Shown: positions 9,217 to 17,515 of the stretch, one piece after another
Position numbering within the stretch: position 1 is the stretch's first letter
Layout: every line of letters begins with the position of its first letter
Assembly (NCBI GenBank): GCA_947463445.1
Contig: CANHRS010000003.1
Location: 1 to 64,000 of the forward strand
DNA: 64,000 nt
Direction: 5' to 3'
From: Flavobacteriia bacterium
Lineage (GTDB): Bacteria > Bacteroidota > Bacteroidia > Flavobacteriales_D > Crocinitomicaceae
Made by a program: the position numbers and the translations under genes
The notes under the pieces: model-generated
What the model was told of the DNA's origin: nothing
What the model saw: only the letters and a program-made list of their open reading frames with translations
Databases searched by the model: none

Positions 9217-9237
9217 ATAACTCATAGTTCATAATTC
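9217..9237. repeat. Heptad-period repeat array
   Basis: The array reads as 7-bp units TAACTCA-TAGTTCA-TAATTCA, directly before the GTG of the next gene. It is one of five such arrays in the window. Confidence 0.6.
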
Positions 9238-9242
9238 AAAAA

Positions 9243-10271
9243 GTGCACCTAATCTCCAAAAAGAAACTAATCTACCCTATTTCGGACTTACTGCGAAAGT
9301 ACCTGCGTCAATATGGTCGAGATGTGAAAACATCGCTTAAATATTCCGAATTAATGGAATATGAAAATTTCATCAATGTATATGATCGGGATGGAAATAA
9401 TACGTATTGGATTACCGTGATCTATAACCACGCAGTAGCTGACGAAATCAATGAAAAATTAAAACATGTTTATGCAATCCTAAAAGCTGCTGGAGATGTT
9501 TCCGTAATCAATCACTTATATATAGACCGGATTGACTTCTGTTTATTCGCCAACACTGGACCATTTCGTGTGCGTGTTGTGAATCGACTAAACGACAACT
9601 TCGATTATTTCTATGTCAAAAAAGCAGATGCTTCACGTATCTATGGTCTTGAACTAGAACACTTACTTTCCCCTAATCATATCAGTTATTTCGTAAACGA
9701 TGAAACATTGATTGAGGAACATATTATCGGAATTCCAGCAGACCAATTCTTAACCAAAAACAATACTGTTCACCAAAATTTCGAAGAAACACGTTTAGCA
9801 AAAGAATTTGTAAAATTCAACGAACGTTGTTTTGTACGATTATTAGGAGATATGCATTCGAGTAATTTCGTGATTGACGTTACTCCAGACTTTGAATCCA
9901 CACACTACCGCATGCGTTCCATCGATTTTGACCAACAATCCTTCGAAAAACGAAAAGCGGTTTATCTACCACAATTTTTCAAGCAAAACCTTCCGTTTGT
10001 CGATTTAGTAAGTAAGCACCTTACTCCACAATCGATCCAACAATACCAACGAGAAGAACGTTCCTTAATATTTAACCGTATTCGTAATTCGCGGTACCAA
10101 ATTCGGGATATCGTACACGTAATGACACGTGATACAATTGCTCCTCAAGAAAATATCGAGCAATTAAAAGAAGAATTAGCAAAACATTATAACAATACAG
10201 AGTTTTTACGCTGTAAAACGATGGGACATATTCTACGAATTAGTTTGAAAATTCTGATAAAAGGGAAATAA
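9243..10271 (+). CDS. Uncharacterised protein with kinase-like catalytic motifs
   Basis: I do not recognise the family. The 342-residue protein has no signal peptide or membrane segment. About residue 198 it carries RLLGDMHSSNFVID and about 27 residues later RSIDFDQQ. These resemble the catalytic loop (H-G-D-x-H-x-x-N) and metal-binding D-F-D of aminoglycoside-phosphotransferase/UbiB-like kinases, with the first His replaced by Leu. Upstream, YFYVKKAD could supply the ATP-binding lysine and LELEHL the helix-C glutamate. So a small-molecule or atypical kinase fold is my inference. The GTG start follows a heptad repeat directly, and the true start could be a little downstream. Confidence 0.7.
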   Translation: MHLISKKKLIYPISDLLRKYLRQYGRDVKTSLKYSELMEYENFINVYDRDGNNTYWITVIYNHAVADEINEKLKHVYAILKAAGDVSVINHLYIDRIDFCLFANTGPFRVRVVNRLNDNFDYFYVKKADASRIYGLELEHLLSPNHISYFVNDETLIEEHIIGIPADQFLTKNNTVHQNFEETRLAKEFVKFNERCFVRLLGDMHSSNFVIDVTPDFESTHYRMRSIDFDQQSFEKRKAVYLPQFFKQNLPFVDLVSKHLTPQSIQQYQREERSLIFNRIRNSRYQIRDIVHVMTRDTIAPQENIEQLKEELAKHYNNTEFLRCKTMGHILRISLKILIKGK

Positions 10272-10278
10272 AAATCCA

Positions 10279-10286
10279 TACATTTG
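10279..10286 (+). promoter_or_regulatory. -7 promoter element before ctaB
   Basis: TACATTTG is an exact TAnnTTTG match lying 17 nt before the GTG start (41 nt before the alternative ATG) of ctaB. It probably drives the oxidase-assembly operon. Confidence 0.6.
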
Positions 10287-10303
10287 TATCAAATTTCTAA
10301 ATT

Positions 10304-11206
10304 GTGAACACCACCCTAGAAGAAAAAATGACTTGGAGAGATAAACTAAAATCTTATTTAGTTTTTACAAAATTTAGGCTTTCAGCACTCGTAGTTATTT
10401 CTGCATTATCTGGATATTTATTTGTTGTTTTCCGTGACGGAGCTCCAGTAAATAGCAGTATAGTATGGTTGTTAATGGTAGGTGGATCACTAGTTACTGC
10501 AGCATCGAACGGTTCCAACCAAATCTGGGAAAAAGAAATTGATATCTTAATGAAACGTACACAAGGTCGCCCTTTACCACAAGGTAAAATGAGCATGCGC
10601 GAGGCCTATATAGTAGTAACTGTTTGTCTACTTGTTGGTACATATTTACTGTATCGGATAAACATATTAAGTGCCATTTTAGGTTTTGCTGCATATATTT
10701 CCTATGTATTCATTTATACACCAATGAAACGCATATCACCATGGGCTGTTTTTGTTGGGGCTTTCCCTGGAGCTATTCCTCCAATGTTGGGTGCAATTGC
10801 GCATACCAATGCATTCGGAATGGAACCAGGAGTACTCTTTTTTATTCAATTTGTATGGCAATTTCCGCATTTTTGGGCAATAGCTTGGGTATCATTCGAC
10901 GACTATAAAGCAGGTGGATTTTCGTTACTCCCCTCCAAATTTGGTAAATCAAAAAATTCCGCTTATCAAATTACAATGTATTCCTTATTTCTAATACCAT
11001 TTACACTCTTACCTTGGGTATTAGGATGGGCTGGAACAACAACATTAGTATTAGGTACAATTCTAGGAGCTTGGTTCTTCTGGTATTCCTACCGATTATT
11101 ATTAAGTTGCGAAGACAAAGATGCACGTAAATTGATGTTCGCATCGTTTTTTTATTTGCCATTAGTACAGTTTTTATACGTTTTTGATTATTTACCTAAA
11201 AAATAG
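10304..11206 (+). CDS. ctaB: Protoheme IX farnesyltransferase (heme O synthase)
   Basis: This is a UbiA-family membrane prenyltransferase that adds farnesyl to heme b to form heme O for heme-copper oxidases. Its 300 residues hold about nine hydrophobic segments. The first Asp-rich prenyl-diphosphate site appears as SNQIWEKEIDILMKRTQGRP, and a second conserved region as WQFPHFWAIAWVSFDDYKAGG. Start: GTG at 10304 gives MNTTLEEKMTWRDK; the in-frame ATG at 10328 is also possible. It heads a run of oxidase subunit and assembly genes. Confidence 0.94.
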   Translation: MNTTLEEKMTWRDKLKSYLVFTKFRLSALVVISALSGYLFVVFRDGAPVNSSIVWLLMVGGSLVTAASNGSNQIWEKEIDILMKRTQGRPLPQGKMSMREAYIVVTVCLLVGTYLLYRINILSAILGFAAYISYVFIYTPMKRISPWAVFVGAFPGAIPPMLGAIAHTNAFGMEPGVLFFIQFVWQFPHFWAIAWVSFDDYKAGGFSLLPSKFGKSKNSAYQITMYSLFLIPFTLLPWVLGWAGTTTLVLGTILGAWFFWYSYRLLLSCEDKDARKLMFASFFYLPLVQFLYVFDYLPKK

Positions 11207-11211
11207 TTGTT

Positions 11212-12315
11212 ATGCGCAGAGATTACAGTGATGAATTGAATCCTGAAGTACGGGAAAAAATGAAAAAAAATCTTGTCTACATTGCAATTTTTAGTGTAGT
11301 AATGATTTTTGCAGGATTTACGTCTGCATACATCGTTTCCATGGGTGATACTTTTTGGGTAAAATATCCACTTCCAACCGGATTTTGGGTTAGTACTACT
11401 TTCATCATAATAAGTAGTATTTTTTATCATTTTGCATGCAAAAAAGCACAAAAACAAGAAGTAACAACAGTACGTTTACTTATGTTACTTACACTTATTT
11501 TTGGTATTGGATTTTCATTTTTCCAATTTGTAGGGTACAAACAACTAGTTAAAGATGGTGCTGCGGGCGTAAGTCCAATATTTGTAGTAGATGGAAGATA
11601 TGGTGATTACTTTGAAATCAAGTATCAAGGTAAAACGATCGATGTAAATGGCAATGATTACCTACTAGACGGTAAAAAAATGTCTGCATCTCTATATGCA
11701 ACTCTACAGAATTTTGTTAAACCATTTGAAACAACAGCAAATGTGGAAGGATATACGATACATGCATTAAATCCAAATTTTGAATTGTTTTATCAAAACG
11801 AAAAAGTGAATGTTCAAGGTGGTAAGTTAGTTACTTCTAAAGGATTAATTCTACAATACACAGACATGCGACGCTTGCAGAGTTTAGCTTGGAATATTCG
11901 CGATGCACGAGGCGATTTCTTCCACAAAGGAGAATTAGGTAAAGATTTTCATGTTTACTACAAAGGAAAAGAACTACAGTACAAAAACAGAGCGCTGATG
12001 TTAGGAAAAAGACGTCTTTCACCTCCATTACAACTAAAAGCAAACCAAACAAGGGATTTATCTACTTCATATTTGTATATTATTACATTCCTTCACCTTT
12101 TACACATATTTGGTACTACGATTTATTTAATAAAAATGGTGGTAAAAAGCTTAAAAGCAAAGGCTTGGAGCAAAATTGAGGATGGTGAAAAACAAGAAAA
12201 AGCACAGAAAGCATATGAAAAATATGTTTTGAGCTTACGATTAGGTGCAATTTTCTGGCACTTTTTAGGCATACTTTGGTTATATTTACTAATATTTCTT
12301 ATTTATATCCACTAA
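11212..12315 (+). CDS. Cytochrome c oxidase subunit III family protein with a triple-repeat insertion
   Basis: This is a heme-copper oxidase subunit III-like membrane protein. N-terminal segments (LVYIAIFSVVMIFAGFTSAYIVS, FWVSTTFIIISSIFYHFA, LLMLLTLIFGIGFSFFQFVGY) and two C-terminal segments follow the first of the two subunit III paralogs common in Bacteroidota. That paralog is normally near 195 residues; this one is 367. The extra sequence is one soluble insertion, about residues 110-283. It contains three imperfect repeats of about 37 residues starting DYFEIKYQGK, NFELFYQNEK and DFHVYYKGKE. The function of the insertion is unknown. It is 6 nt after ctaB, in the same operon. Confidence 0.85.
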   Translation: MRRDYSDELNPEVREKMKKNLVYIAIFSVVMIFAGFTSAYIVSMGDTFWVKYPLPTGFWVSTTFIIISSIFYHFACKKAQKQEVTTVRLLMLLTLIFGIGFSFFQFVGYKQLVKDGAAGVSPIFVVDGRYGDYFEIKYQGKTIDVNGNDYLLDGKKMSASLYATLQNFVKPFETTANVEGYTIHALNPNFELFYQNEKVNVQGGKLVTSKGLILQYTDMRRLQSLAWNIRDARGDFFHKGELGKDFHVYYKGKELQYKNRALMLGKRRLSPPLQLKANQTRDLSTSYLYIITFLHLLHIFGTTIYLIKMVVKSLKAKAWSKIEDGEKQEKAQKAYEKYVLSLRLGAIFWHFLGILWLYLLIFLIYIH

Positions 12316-12355
12316 AAAAATTAACCCTAAATCATTTAATTATAATTTTTATTCC

Positions 12356-12363
12356 TTAAACTT
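12356..12363 (+). promoter_or_regulatory. Possible internal -7 element before the second subunit III gene
   Basis: TAAACTTG is one mismatch from TAnnTTTG and lies 17 nt before the ATG, inside a 65-nt gap of the operon. Confidence 0.3.
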
Positions 12364-12380
12364 GCAAAAACAATTATAGA

Positions 12381-13403
12381 ATGTCAAATCACAACGAAAC
12401 TCAAAACGATTCTGCTACCACTTGGGGTGGTAAAGTTTCTCCTTTTAGTACTAGTTACGGAAAATTAATGATGTGGTTCTTCCTAGTATCGGATGCACTT
12501 ACATTTGGTGGATTGTTAATTGCCTATGGTTTTACAAGACACGCTTGTCAAGTTGCTTGGCCTATTGGGGAAGAAACGTTTAACTCATTACCGTTTTTAG
12601 GACACGGTTATCCATTGTTGTACGTGGCATTGATGACTTTCATTTTGATCGTTTCTTCTGTGACTATGGTATTAGCAGTAGAAGCAGGTCATAGAATGGA
12701 CAAAAAAGGTGTCCAAAAATGGATGTTAGCAACTATCGTAGGTGGTTTATTCTTCGTAGGATCTCAAGCATGGGAGTGGTATCACTTTATACATGGTTCT
12801 GAATTTGGGAAAATTGAATTAGCAGATGGTTCTAAAGCAATTGTTAAAGGTCATTTTGGTGAAATTAAAGATTTTACAGTTGTAGAAGCTGGAAAACACC
12901 ACCACAAAGGAGCAGTTATTAAAGATGATTTATTACACCAATTTCACCACGCAATTGAGCATGGTAAATTAAAAAATGATACAATTACATTACACGATGG
13001 TTCTAAAGCATTGGTTCACCGTGCTAAGGACGAGCATGTTGTATTAGTAATTAAAGAAGACGGGTTAAAATATAAAACTGGTCAACACGTTGATAAAGGT
13101 GCAGATAAAATATACCACGAAGTAATTAATAGTGGTACTCCTCACCGTGTAATATATGGTGCAAACCTAAAGGTGAATGAGTATGGTCCAACACAATATG
13201 CACAATTCTTCTTCTTTATTACAGGATTCCACGGATTCCACGTATTTTCTGGAGTTGTATTTAATTTCTTAATTTTCTTGAAAGTAGTAGAAGGTCGCTA
13301 CCACAGAAGAGGTCACTATGAAATGGTTGAAAAAACTGGTTTATACTGGCACTTTGTCGATCTAGTTTGGGTATTCGTATTTACATTCTTCTACTTAGTT
13401 TAA
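12381..13403 (+). CDS. ctaE: Cytochrome c oxidase subunit III with a His-rich insertion
   Basis: This is core subunit III of a heme-copper oxidase, 340 residues. The membrane parts are typical: GKLMMWFFLVSDALTFGGLL, YVALMTFILIVSSVTMVLAV, FFFFITGFHGFHVFSGVVF and the ending GLYWHFVDLVWVFVFTFFYLV. Between about residues 138 and 262 lies a soluble insertion. Flavobacterial homologs also have an insertion here, but this one is rich in His (GKHHHKG, HQFHHAIEHGK) and has an internal duplication (IELADGSKAIV and ITLHDGSKALV). It lies in one operon with subunit IV. A metal-related role of the His cluster is speculation. Confidence 0.92.
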   Translation: MSNHNETQNDSATTWGGKVSPFSTSYGKLMMWFFLVSDALTFGGLLIAYGFTRHACQVAWPIGEETFNSLPFLGHGYPLLYVALMTFILIVSSVTMVLAVEAGHRMDKKGVQKWMLATIVGGLFFVGSQAWEWYHFIHGSEFGKIELADGSKAIVKGHFGEIKDFTVVEAGKHHHKGAVIKDDLLHQFHHAIEHGKLKNDTITLHDGSKALVHRAKDEHVVLVIKEDGLKYKTGQHVDKGADKIYHEVINSGTPHRVIYGANLKVNEYGPTQYAQFFFFITGFHGFHVFSGVVFNFLIFLKVVEGRYHRRGHYEMVEKTGLYWHFVDLVWVFVFTFFYLV

Positions 13404-13423
13404 TCTTATAAAATATATCTGTT

Positions 13424-13792
13424 ATGGAAAGAGATGATATTATTGAATATTCGTTAGATACACACCACGACGAAGCTACTGGAGTTCAATTGCGTAAAAA
13501 GATTTGGAAAGTAACTGCGTTATTAACAATCATTACAATCGTTGAGGTAGCATTAGGTGCATTTATCAAACAAAGTAGTACTCTTTGGGAACTTGTAAAA
13601 TGGTCATTTATTGCTTTAACTTTAGTAAAAGCAGCATACATCGTACTTATATTTATGCACTTAGGCGATGAGAAAAAAACACTTAAGTATGTGATATTAC
13701 TTCCATATTTTATTTTTATTGTTTACTTAATTTTCATTCTAATTACTGAAGGAAACGCTGTTAGTGCAGCATTGAAAGCAATAGGATTCTAA
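13424..13792 (+). CDS. Cytochrome c oxidase subunit IV family protein
   Basis: This is a small membrane protein of 122 residues with three hydrophobic segments (VTALLTIITIVEVALGAFI, WSFIALTLVKAAYIVLIFMHLG, YVILLPYFIFIVYLIFIL). The LVKAAYIVLIFMHLGDEKK pattern is typical of the prokaryotic subunit IV (COX4_pro/CyoD-like) family, an accessory subunit of the oxidase. It lies 20 nt after the subunit III gene and 2 nt before the next gene. Confidence 0.9.
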   Translation: MERDDIIEYSLDTHHDEATGVQLRKKIWKVTALLTIITIVEVALGAFIKQSSTLWELVKWSFIALTLVKAAYIVLIFMHLGDEKKTLKYVILLPYFIFIVYLIFILITEGNAVSAALKAIGF

Positions 13793-13794
13793 AA

Positions 13795-14469
13795 ATGATA
13801 AATACTTCAGGTAAAGCCGGACGAATGAAAAAATTGATAGTAACAATTCTTTTATTCGGACCGGCTTCTTTATTAATATTCATCTCTACTCGAGGATGTA
13901 AACATAAGTTTACTGAATTAGAAGATATGGGTGCGATTCCAACGTATGCATTTACAGGTGTAGATGGAAAGAAATATACCGATAAGAATTTTGCAAACAA
14001 AGTAGTACTTTTTACTACAATACAAAAAACATGCCCAGGAGATTGCGCTATTTCTTTGTGGCATCTAGATCAATTAATCTACCAACACCTTCGTAAAAAT
14101 CAGAAGAAACTTGGTTATGTAAAACTTGTGTCTTTTGTTACGGATGGAAAAGGAAATCCTTACAAAGGTTTACAAGATGTGGAATATACCTTAAAAGATC
14201 AAGTGGAACAATATGATTCTTCTATTTGGATATTAGCCCATGGAGATGCAAAACAGGTATATAATCTTACAAGAAACGGAGAAAACCTGATGCAAAAAGG
14301 GAATAAATATTATGGAGGAGAATCTTTTCAAGAGCTTATGTTATTGATTGATAAACGAAATCACCTTAGAATGGCCCTTAAAGGAAATGCTGAAGGGATG
14401 ATACGAAAAATGAAAGAACACATCGCATTATTAGATAAACAATACGATAAAGCAGCACTCAAAAAATAA
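13795..14469 (+). CDS. SCO-like protein lacking the copper-ligand histidine
   Basis: This is a 224-residue membrane-anchored thioredoxin-fold protein of the SCO1/SenC type. One hydrophobic segment lies near residues 12-31. The copper-site cysteines appear as KTCPGDCAIS (CxxxC, residues 80 and 84). In SCO proteins a histidine near the C-terminus completes the site; the matching position here reads YYGGESFQELMLLID, with no His. The next gene keeps it (GGYAHSPAFVLVD). So this paralog may bind copper differently or act only as a thiol reductase (inference). Confidence 0.82.
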   Translation: MINTSGKAGRMKKLIVTILLFGPASLLIFISTRGCKHKFTELEDMGAIPTYAFTGVDGKKYTDKNFANKVVLFTTIQKTCPGDCAISLWHLDQLIYQHLRKNQKKLGYVKLVSFVTDGKGNPYKGLQDVEYTLKDQVEQYDSSIWILAHGDAKQVYNLTRNGENLMQKGNKYYGGESFQELMLLIDKRNHLRMALKGNAEGMIRKMKEHIALLDKQYDKAALKK

Positions 14470-14473
14470 GAAC

Positions 14474-15130
14474 ATGATACGCTCAGTCTTCATTTTACTA
14501 TTTTCTTGGATAGTTGTAGTTTCATGTACTGAACAAAAAAAAGTGCGCGTTCTTCCAATTGTGGGAAACTACGATGTTGAATACGATACTATTGACGGAA
14601 AAGAAATTACTGATACAATATATCCTAAAGTACCTTATTTTACCTACCTAAATCAAGACTCAATAAAGATAACCTCAACTATGTTGAAAGGAAAAGTATG
14701 GATAGCTGATTTTTTCTTTACTTCTTGTCCAACAATTTGTCCAAAGATGACATCACAAATGAAGCGTTTGGCATTCCTAACAAAAGATTTAGAAAAATAC
14801 ATTCAATTCATATCATTTAGTATTAATCCATCTTATGACACACCATACAGATTAAAGGAATATCGTAAACATTATGGAATAAATGCTAAAAACTGGCAAT
14901 TCTTTACTGGAGATGAAAGCGCTACACATGATTTAGGGGTAAATTACTTCCAAGTATTTGCAAATAAAGACATCGAATCTGCTGGTGGTTATGCACATTC
15001 TCCAGCTTTCGTTCTTGTTGATAAAGAAGGATATGTACGTGGTGTATATATCGGAACAGATACCAAACAAGTAGATCTTTTACATAAAGATGTACGCAAA
15101 CTATTAGCTTATGAGTACGATACCAAGTGA
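14474..15130 (+). CDS. SCO1/SenC copper chaperone lipoprotein
   Basis: This is a 218-residue protein that delivers copper to the CuA site of cytochrome oxidase (family role). A lipoprotein signal (FSWIVVVSC, cleavage before Cys18) places it at a membrane facing the periplasm. The thioredoxin fold has the copper motif TSCPTICPKM (CxxxC, residues 85 and 89) and the third ligand in GGYAHSPAFVLVD. It follows a degenerate SCO paralog by 4 nt and overlaps the DUF420 gene by 20 nt. All three copper ligands are present. Confidence 0.93.
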   Translation: MIRSVFILLFSWIVVVSCTEQKKVRVLPIVGNYDVEYDTIDGKEITDTIYPKVPYFTYLNQDSIKITSTMLKGKVWIADFFFTSCPTICPKMTSQMKRLAFLTKDLEKYIQFISFSINPSYDTPYRLKEYRKHYGINAKNWQFFTGDESATHDLGVNYFQVFANKDIESAGGYAHSPAFVLVDKEGYVRGVYIGTDTKQVDLLHKDVRKLLAYEYDTK

Positions 15131-15641
15131 ACAAAAAGTAAAAAACTTTAAACGTTTTACAATTATTGCATCCATTGCCATTCCAGTTGTAGTGGCAATA
15201 TTGTTTGGCGTGAAAATTCCTGGAGTAGATTTAAGTTTTCTTCCTAGAATTTATGCTACTATAAATGGAGTAACAGCATTTTTATTAGTTGGTGCATTAA
15301 TCGCAATTAAAAAGAAAAACATTGCATTACATGAGCGATTGATCAAAACATGTTTGGTATTATCCCTCTTATTTTTGGCAAGTTATGTGGCTTATCATAT
15401 GACGAGTGATTCTACCAAATATGGCGGTGATTTTAAAGCAATCTATTTCTTTATCTTGATTTCACACATTCTATTAAGTATTGCCGTAGTTCCATTGGTT
15501 CTATTTACCTACTTATTTGCTTGGCAAGGGAACTTTGAAAAACATAAAAAATGGACGAAGATAACATGGCCATTGTGGTTTTATGTAGCTGTTACAGGTG
15601 TGATTGTATACTGGATGATTTCTCCATTTTATATACATTAA
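15111..15641 (+). CDS. DUF420 (CtaM-like) membrane protein
   Basis: This 176-residue protein has five hydrophobic segments and conserved His residues (LHERLIKTCLVLS, VAYHMTSDS, FFILISHILLSIAVVPLVL). DUF420 proteins, such as CtaM of Firmicutes, are needed for maturation of heme-copper oxidases. The ATG is inside the sco gene (20-nt overlap). It is the last gene of the ctaB-led operon and is closed by a hairpin. Confidence 0.9.
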   Translation: MSTIPSEQKVKNFKRFTIIASIAIPVVVAILFGVKIPGVDLSFLPRIYATINGVTAFLLVGALIAIKKKNIALHERLIKTCLVLSLLFLASYVAYHMTSDSTKYGGDFKAIYFFILISHILLSIAVVPLVLFTYLFAWQGNFEKHKKWTKITWPLWFYVAVTGVIVYWMISPFYIH

Positions 15642-15670
15642 AAAAAAGAGAGACAATTGCCTCTCTTTAA
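15641..15670. terminator. Hairpin terminator between DUF420 and Lys-rich genes
   Basis: The stem AAAGAGAG / CTCTCTTT has an 8-nt loop and A-rich sequence on both sides, between two convergent genes. Confidence 0.7.
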
Positions 15671-15689
15671 AAATGATAAGTATAAAAGA

Positions 15690-15992
15690 TTAACCGTTTT
15701 TACGTCCTTCTTTTTTTGTTTCTTTCAACTCTTTTTTATCTTGGTGCAATTGTTTTTTATCTTCACGACTAGCCTTTTTGTCCTGATTTAACTCTTTTTT
15801 GTCTGCTTTTAATTCTTTTTTAGCATCTTTATCACCAGCAAGTTTAGCCTCTTTTAATGCCTCTTTGTCTTTTTTGATTTCTGCTCTATTTTGCTCTTTT
15901 TCTACTTTTTTAGCATCGTTTTTTGCACCATCTTGCGCGAATAATGAAGTTCCCGCTAATACAACTAATACAGATAAAACTAACTTTTTCAT
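15690..15992 (-). CDS. Small secreted Lys/Glu-rich repeat protein
   Basis: This is a 100-residue protein. A clear signal peptide (KKLVLSVLVVLAGTSLFAQ) is followed by a highly charged part made almost only of Lys, Asp, Glu, Ala and Gln. The second half runs in 7-residue units: KADKKEL, NQDKKAS, REDKKQL, HQDKKEL, KETKKEG. This suggests a single straight alpha-helix or coiled coil in the periplasm. Similar short proteins occur in flavobacteria, with no known function. The antisense ORF 15799-16026 is a shadow of this composition. Confidence 0.75.
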   Translation of the reverse strand: MKKLVLSVLVVLAGTSLFAQDGAKNDAKKVEKEQNRAEIKKDKEALKEAKLAGDKDAKKELKADKKELNQDKKASREDKKQLHQDKKELKETKKEGRKNG

Positions 15993-16102
15993 AATTTTTA
16001 TTTTTAATTGGTTTATATATGTATGACAAAAGCAACCAACAAAGGTTTAATTGAAAATAGGGAAAAATTGAAAATAAAAATTTAGCTCAAATTTTCATGG
16101 CA

Positions 16103-17482
16103 TTAATTTGATGATTTATTTCCAAATAATACTCTATCACGTAAATCCATTTGTTCTAACCACTTCAAAAAGGATTCAAAATACATATCCCCTTTGATTT
16201 TATATCCTGAAGCTGTAAAATGGACTAAATCATAGCGCATTAAACCATAGGAATACCAAGTTGTAGAGGAACCTAACTCACCCATAATACCATACATATC
16301 CCAAACAGCGCCCTCATATTTCTTTGCTAATTCACGAATCATTTCCCGTTCTCGCGCAACATTTCGATTGAGATACTTCTTTTTAAAATGGGCGTCATTT
16401 GGAACTGTAAGTAAAATCGCACAGTTTGGATTAACACGAAGTACTACCTGAATAAGGGAATCCAAATTAGCTTTGAAAAATTCAGGACTAAAATCTTTAT
16501 ACAGCATATTGGCATCATTTGTACCCACTGAAAACGCAAAAAAATCGGGCGGTAATTCTCGTAATTGTTCTTCAAACAACGTATTACCTAAATGCGTAGG
16601 AAGCGATGCACCATTAACACCAATGGTTGTATAAGAAATACCAGGTTGATTATTAGATAATTGAAAACCTAATAAACGAAAATTGTATGGCAAGTGACTT
16701 TGTTTGGTCAACACCATATGAAACTTATCTAAATTTTTATCAAAATGTATATCTGTATATCCAACATTGACATTTGTTTGAACTCTGATAACAAAAGTGT
16801 CATTTTCAGCAAAAGAAAAAGTATATGGAAAAGCTCCTTTGTTGTGATAAACACGAACTCTATCAAATACGGGTTTAACCTTGGTTTTTTTATACTTAAA
16901 CCGAATGTCAATAATTGAGTCTGAAGTTTCAAGAACCATTCCCAACAAACCATAATCTAAAGAATCTGGGCGATCCAACGTGCTTCTATAATTCGACCAT
17001 TTATTTGATGAATGAAACGAATAATTTCTAGGATTATTTGTTTTTGCTAAATCAAATGGAAATACCCAACCACGTTCACCCGGTAAACCTTTCCAATTCG
17101 TTTGCAACAACGTACGCATTTCATGTGTGTAAATATCGGCTTGTAAATGTGAACCACCTATATGATAAAAATTCAATTTTCTATCTTTAAATCGAACCAT
17201 TTGTTTAATATCAAAATACAATTTCTCAAAATTCGGACTTCCTTTCGTATAAAACTGATAATGATTACGTTCTAAATGAATAAAAGGGTAATTTAGAGTG
17301 AAAGTTGAATCTATTATTCCAAAAAATCTTCGATTTTTATATTCATTTAGTGATACTTCTTTAAGTTTTACATTGGAATCTTCTTGTGTACAACTTTGAA
17401 AAAATAATGATGAAGAAAGTAACAGTACTAAATAAACGTACTGCATAAACCGTGGAAAAACAAAAAATTGTAGATACTTCAT
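16103..17482 (-). CDS. SGNH/GDSL-type hydrolase lipoprotein
   Basis: This is a 459-residue predicted esterase or acyl hydrolase. A signal peptide ends in a lipobox (SSLFFQSC), so it is a lipoprotein. The SGNH blocks are visible: FYHIGGSHLQADI (block I, Ser at about residue 120), FFAFSVGTNDANM (block III, Asn), and YDLVHFTASGYKIKG (block V, Asp and His). I use the ATG at 17482, not the TTG one codon earlier. Similar bacterial proteins act on cell-wall or polysaccharide acetyl groups; the substrate here is unknown. The downstream neighbour toward the left edge is convergent. Confidence 0.85.
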   Translation of the reverse strand: MKYLQFFVFPRFMQYVYLVLLLSSSLFFQSCTQEDSNVKLKEVSLNEYKNRRFFGIIDSTFTLNYPFIHLERNHYQFYTKGSPNFEKLYFDIKQMVRFKDRKLNFYHIGGSHLQADIYTHEMRTLLQTNWKGLPGERGWVFPFDLAKTNNPRNYSFHSSNKWSNYRSTLDRPDSLDYGLLGMVLETSDSIIDIRFKYKKTKVKPVFDRVRVYHNKGAFPYTFSFAENDTFVIRVQTNVNVGYTDIHFDKNLDKFHMVLTKQSHLPYNFRLLGFQLSNNQPGISYTTIGVNGASLPTHLGNTLFEEQLRELPPDFFAFSVGTNDANMLYKDFSPEFFKANLDSLIQVVLRVNPNCAILLTVPNDAHFKKKYLNRNVAREREMIRELAKKYEGAVWDMYGIMGELGSSTTWYSYGLMRYDLVHFTASGYKIKGDMYFESFLKWLEQMDLRDRVLFGNKSSN

Positions 17483-17515
17483 CAAGTATGTTTTAACGAA
17501 AAATCGATAAAATAG

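Noticed and set aside
15799-16026. Plus-strand 75-aa ORF
   Set aside because: It is an antisense shadow of the Lys-rich secreted protein; its Ser/Ala/Phe composition mirrors the AAA/GAA codons of the real gene.
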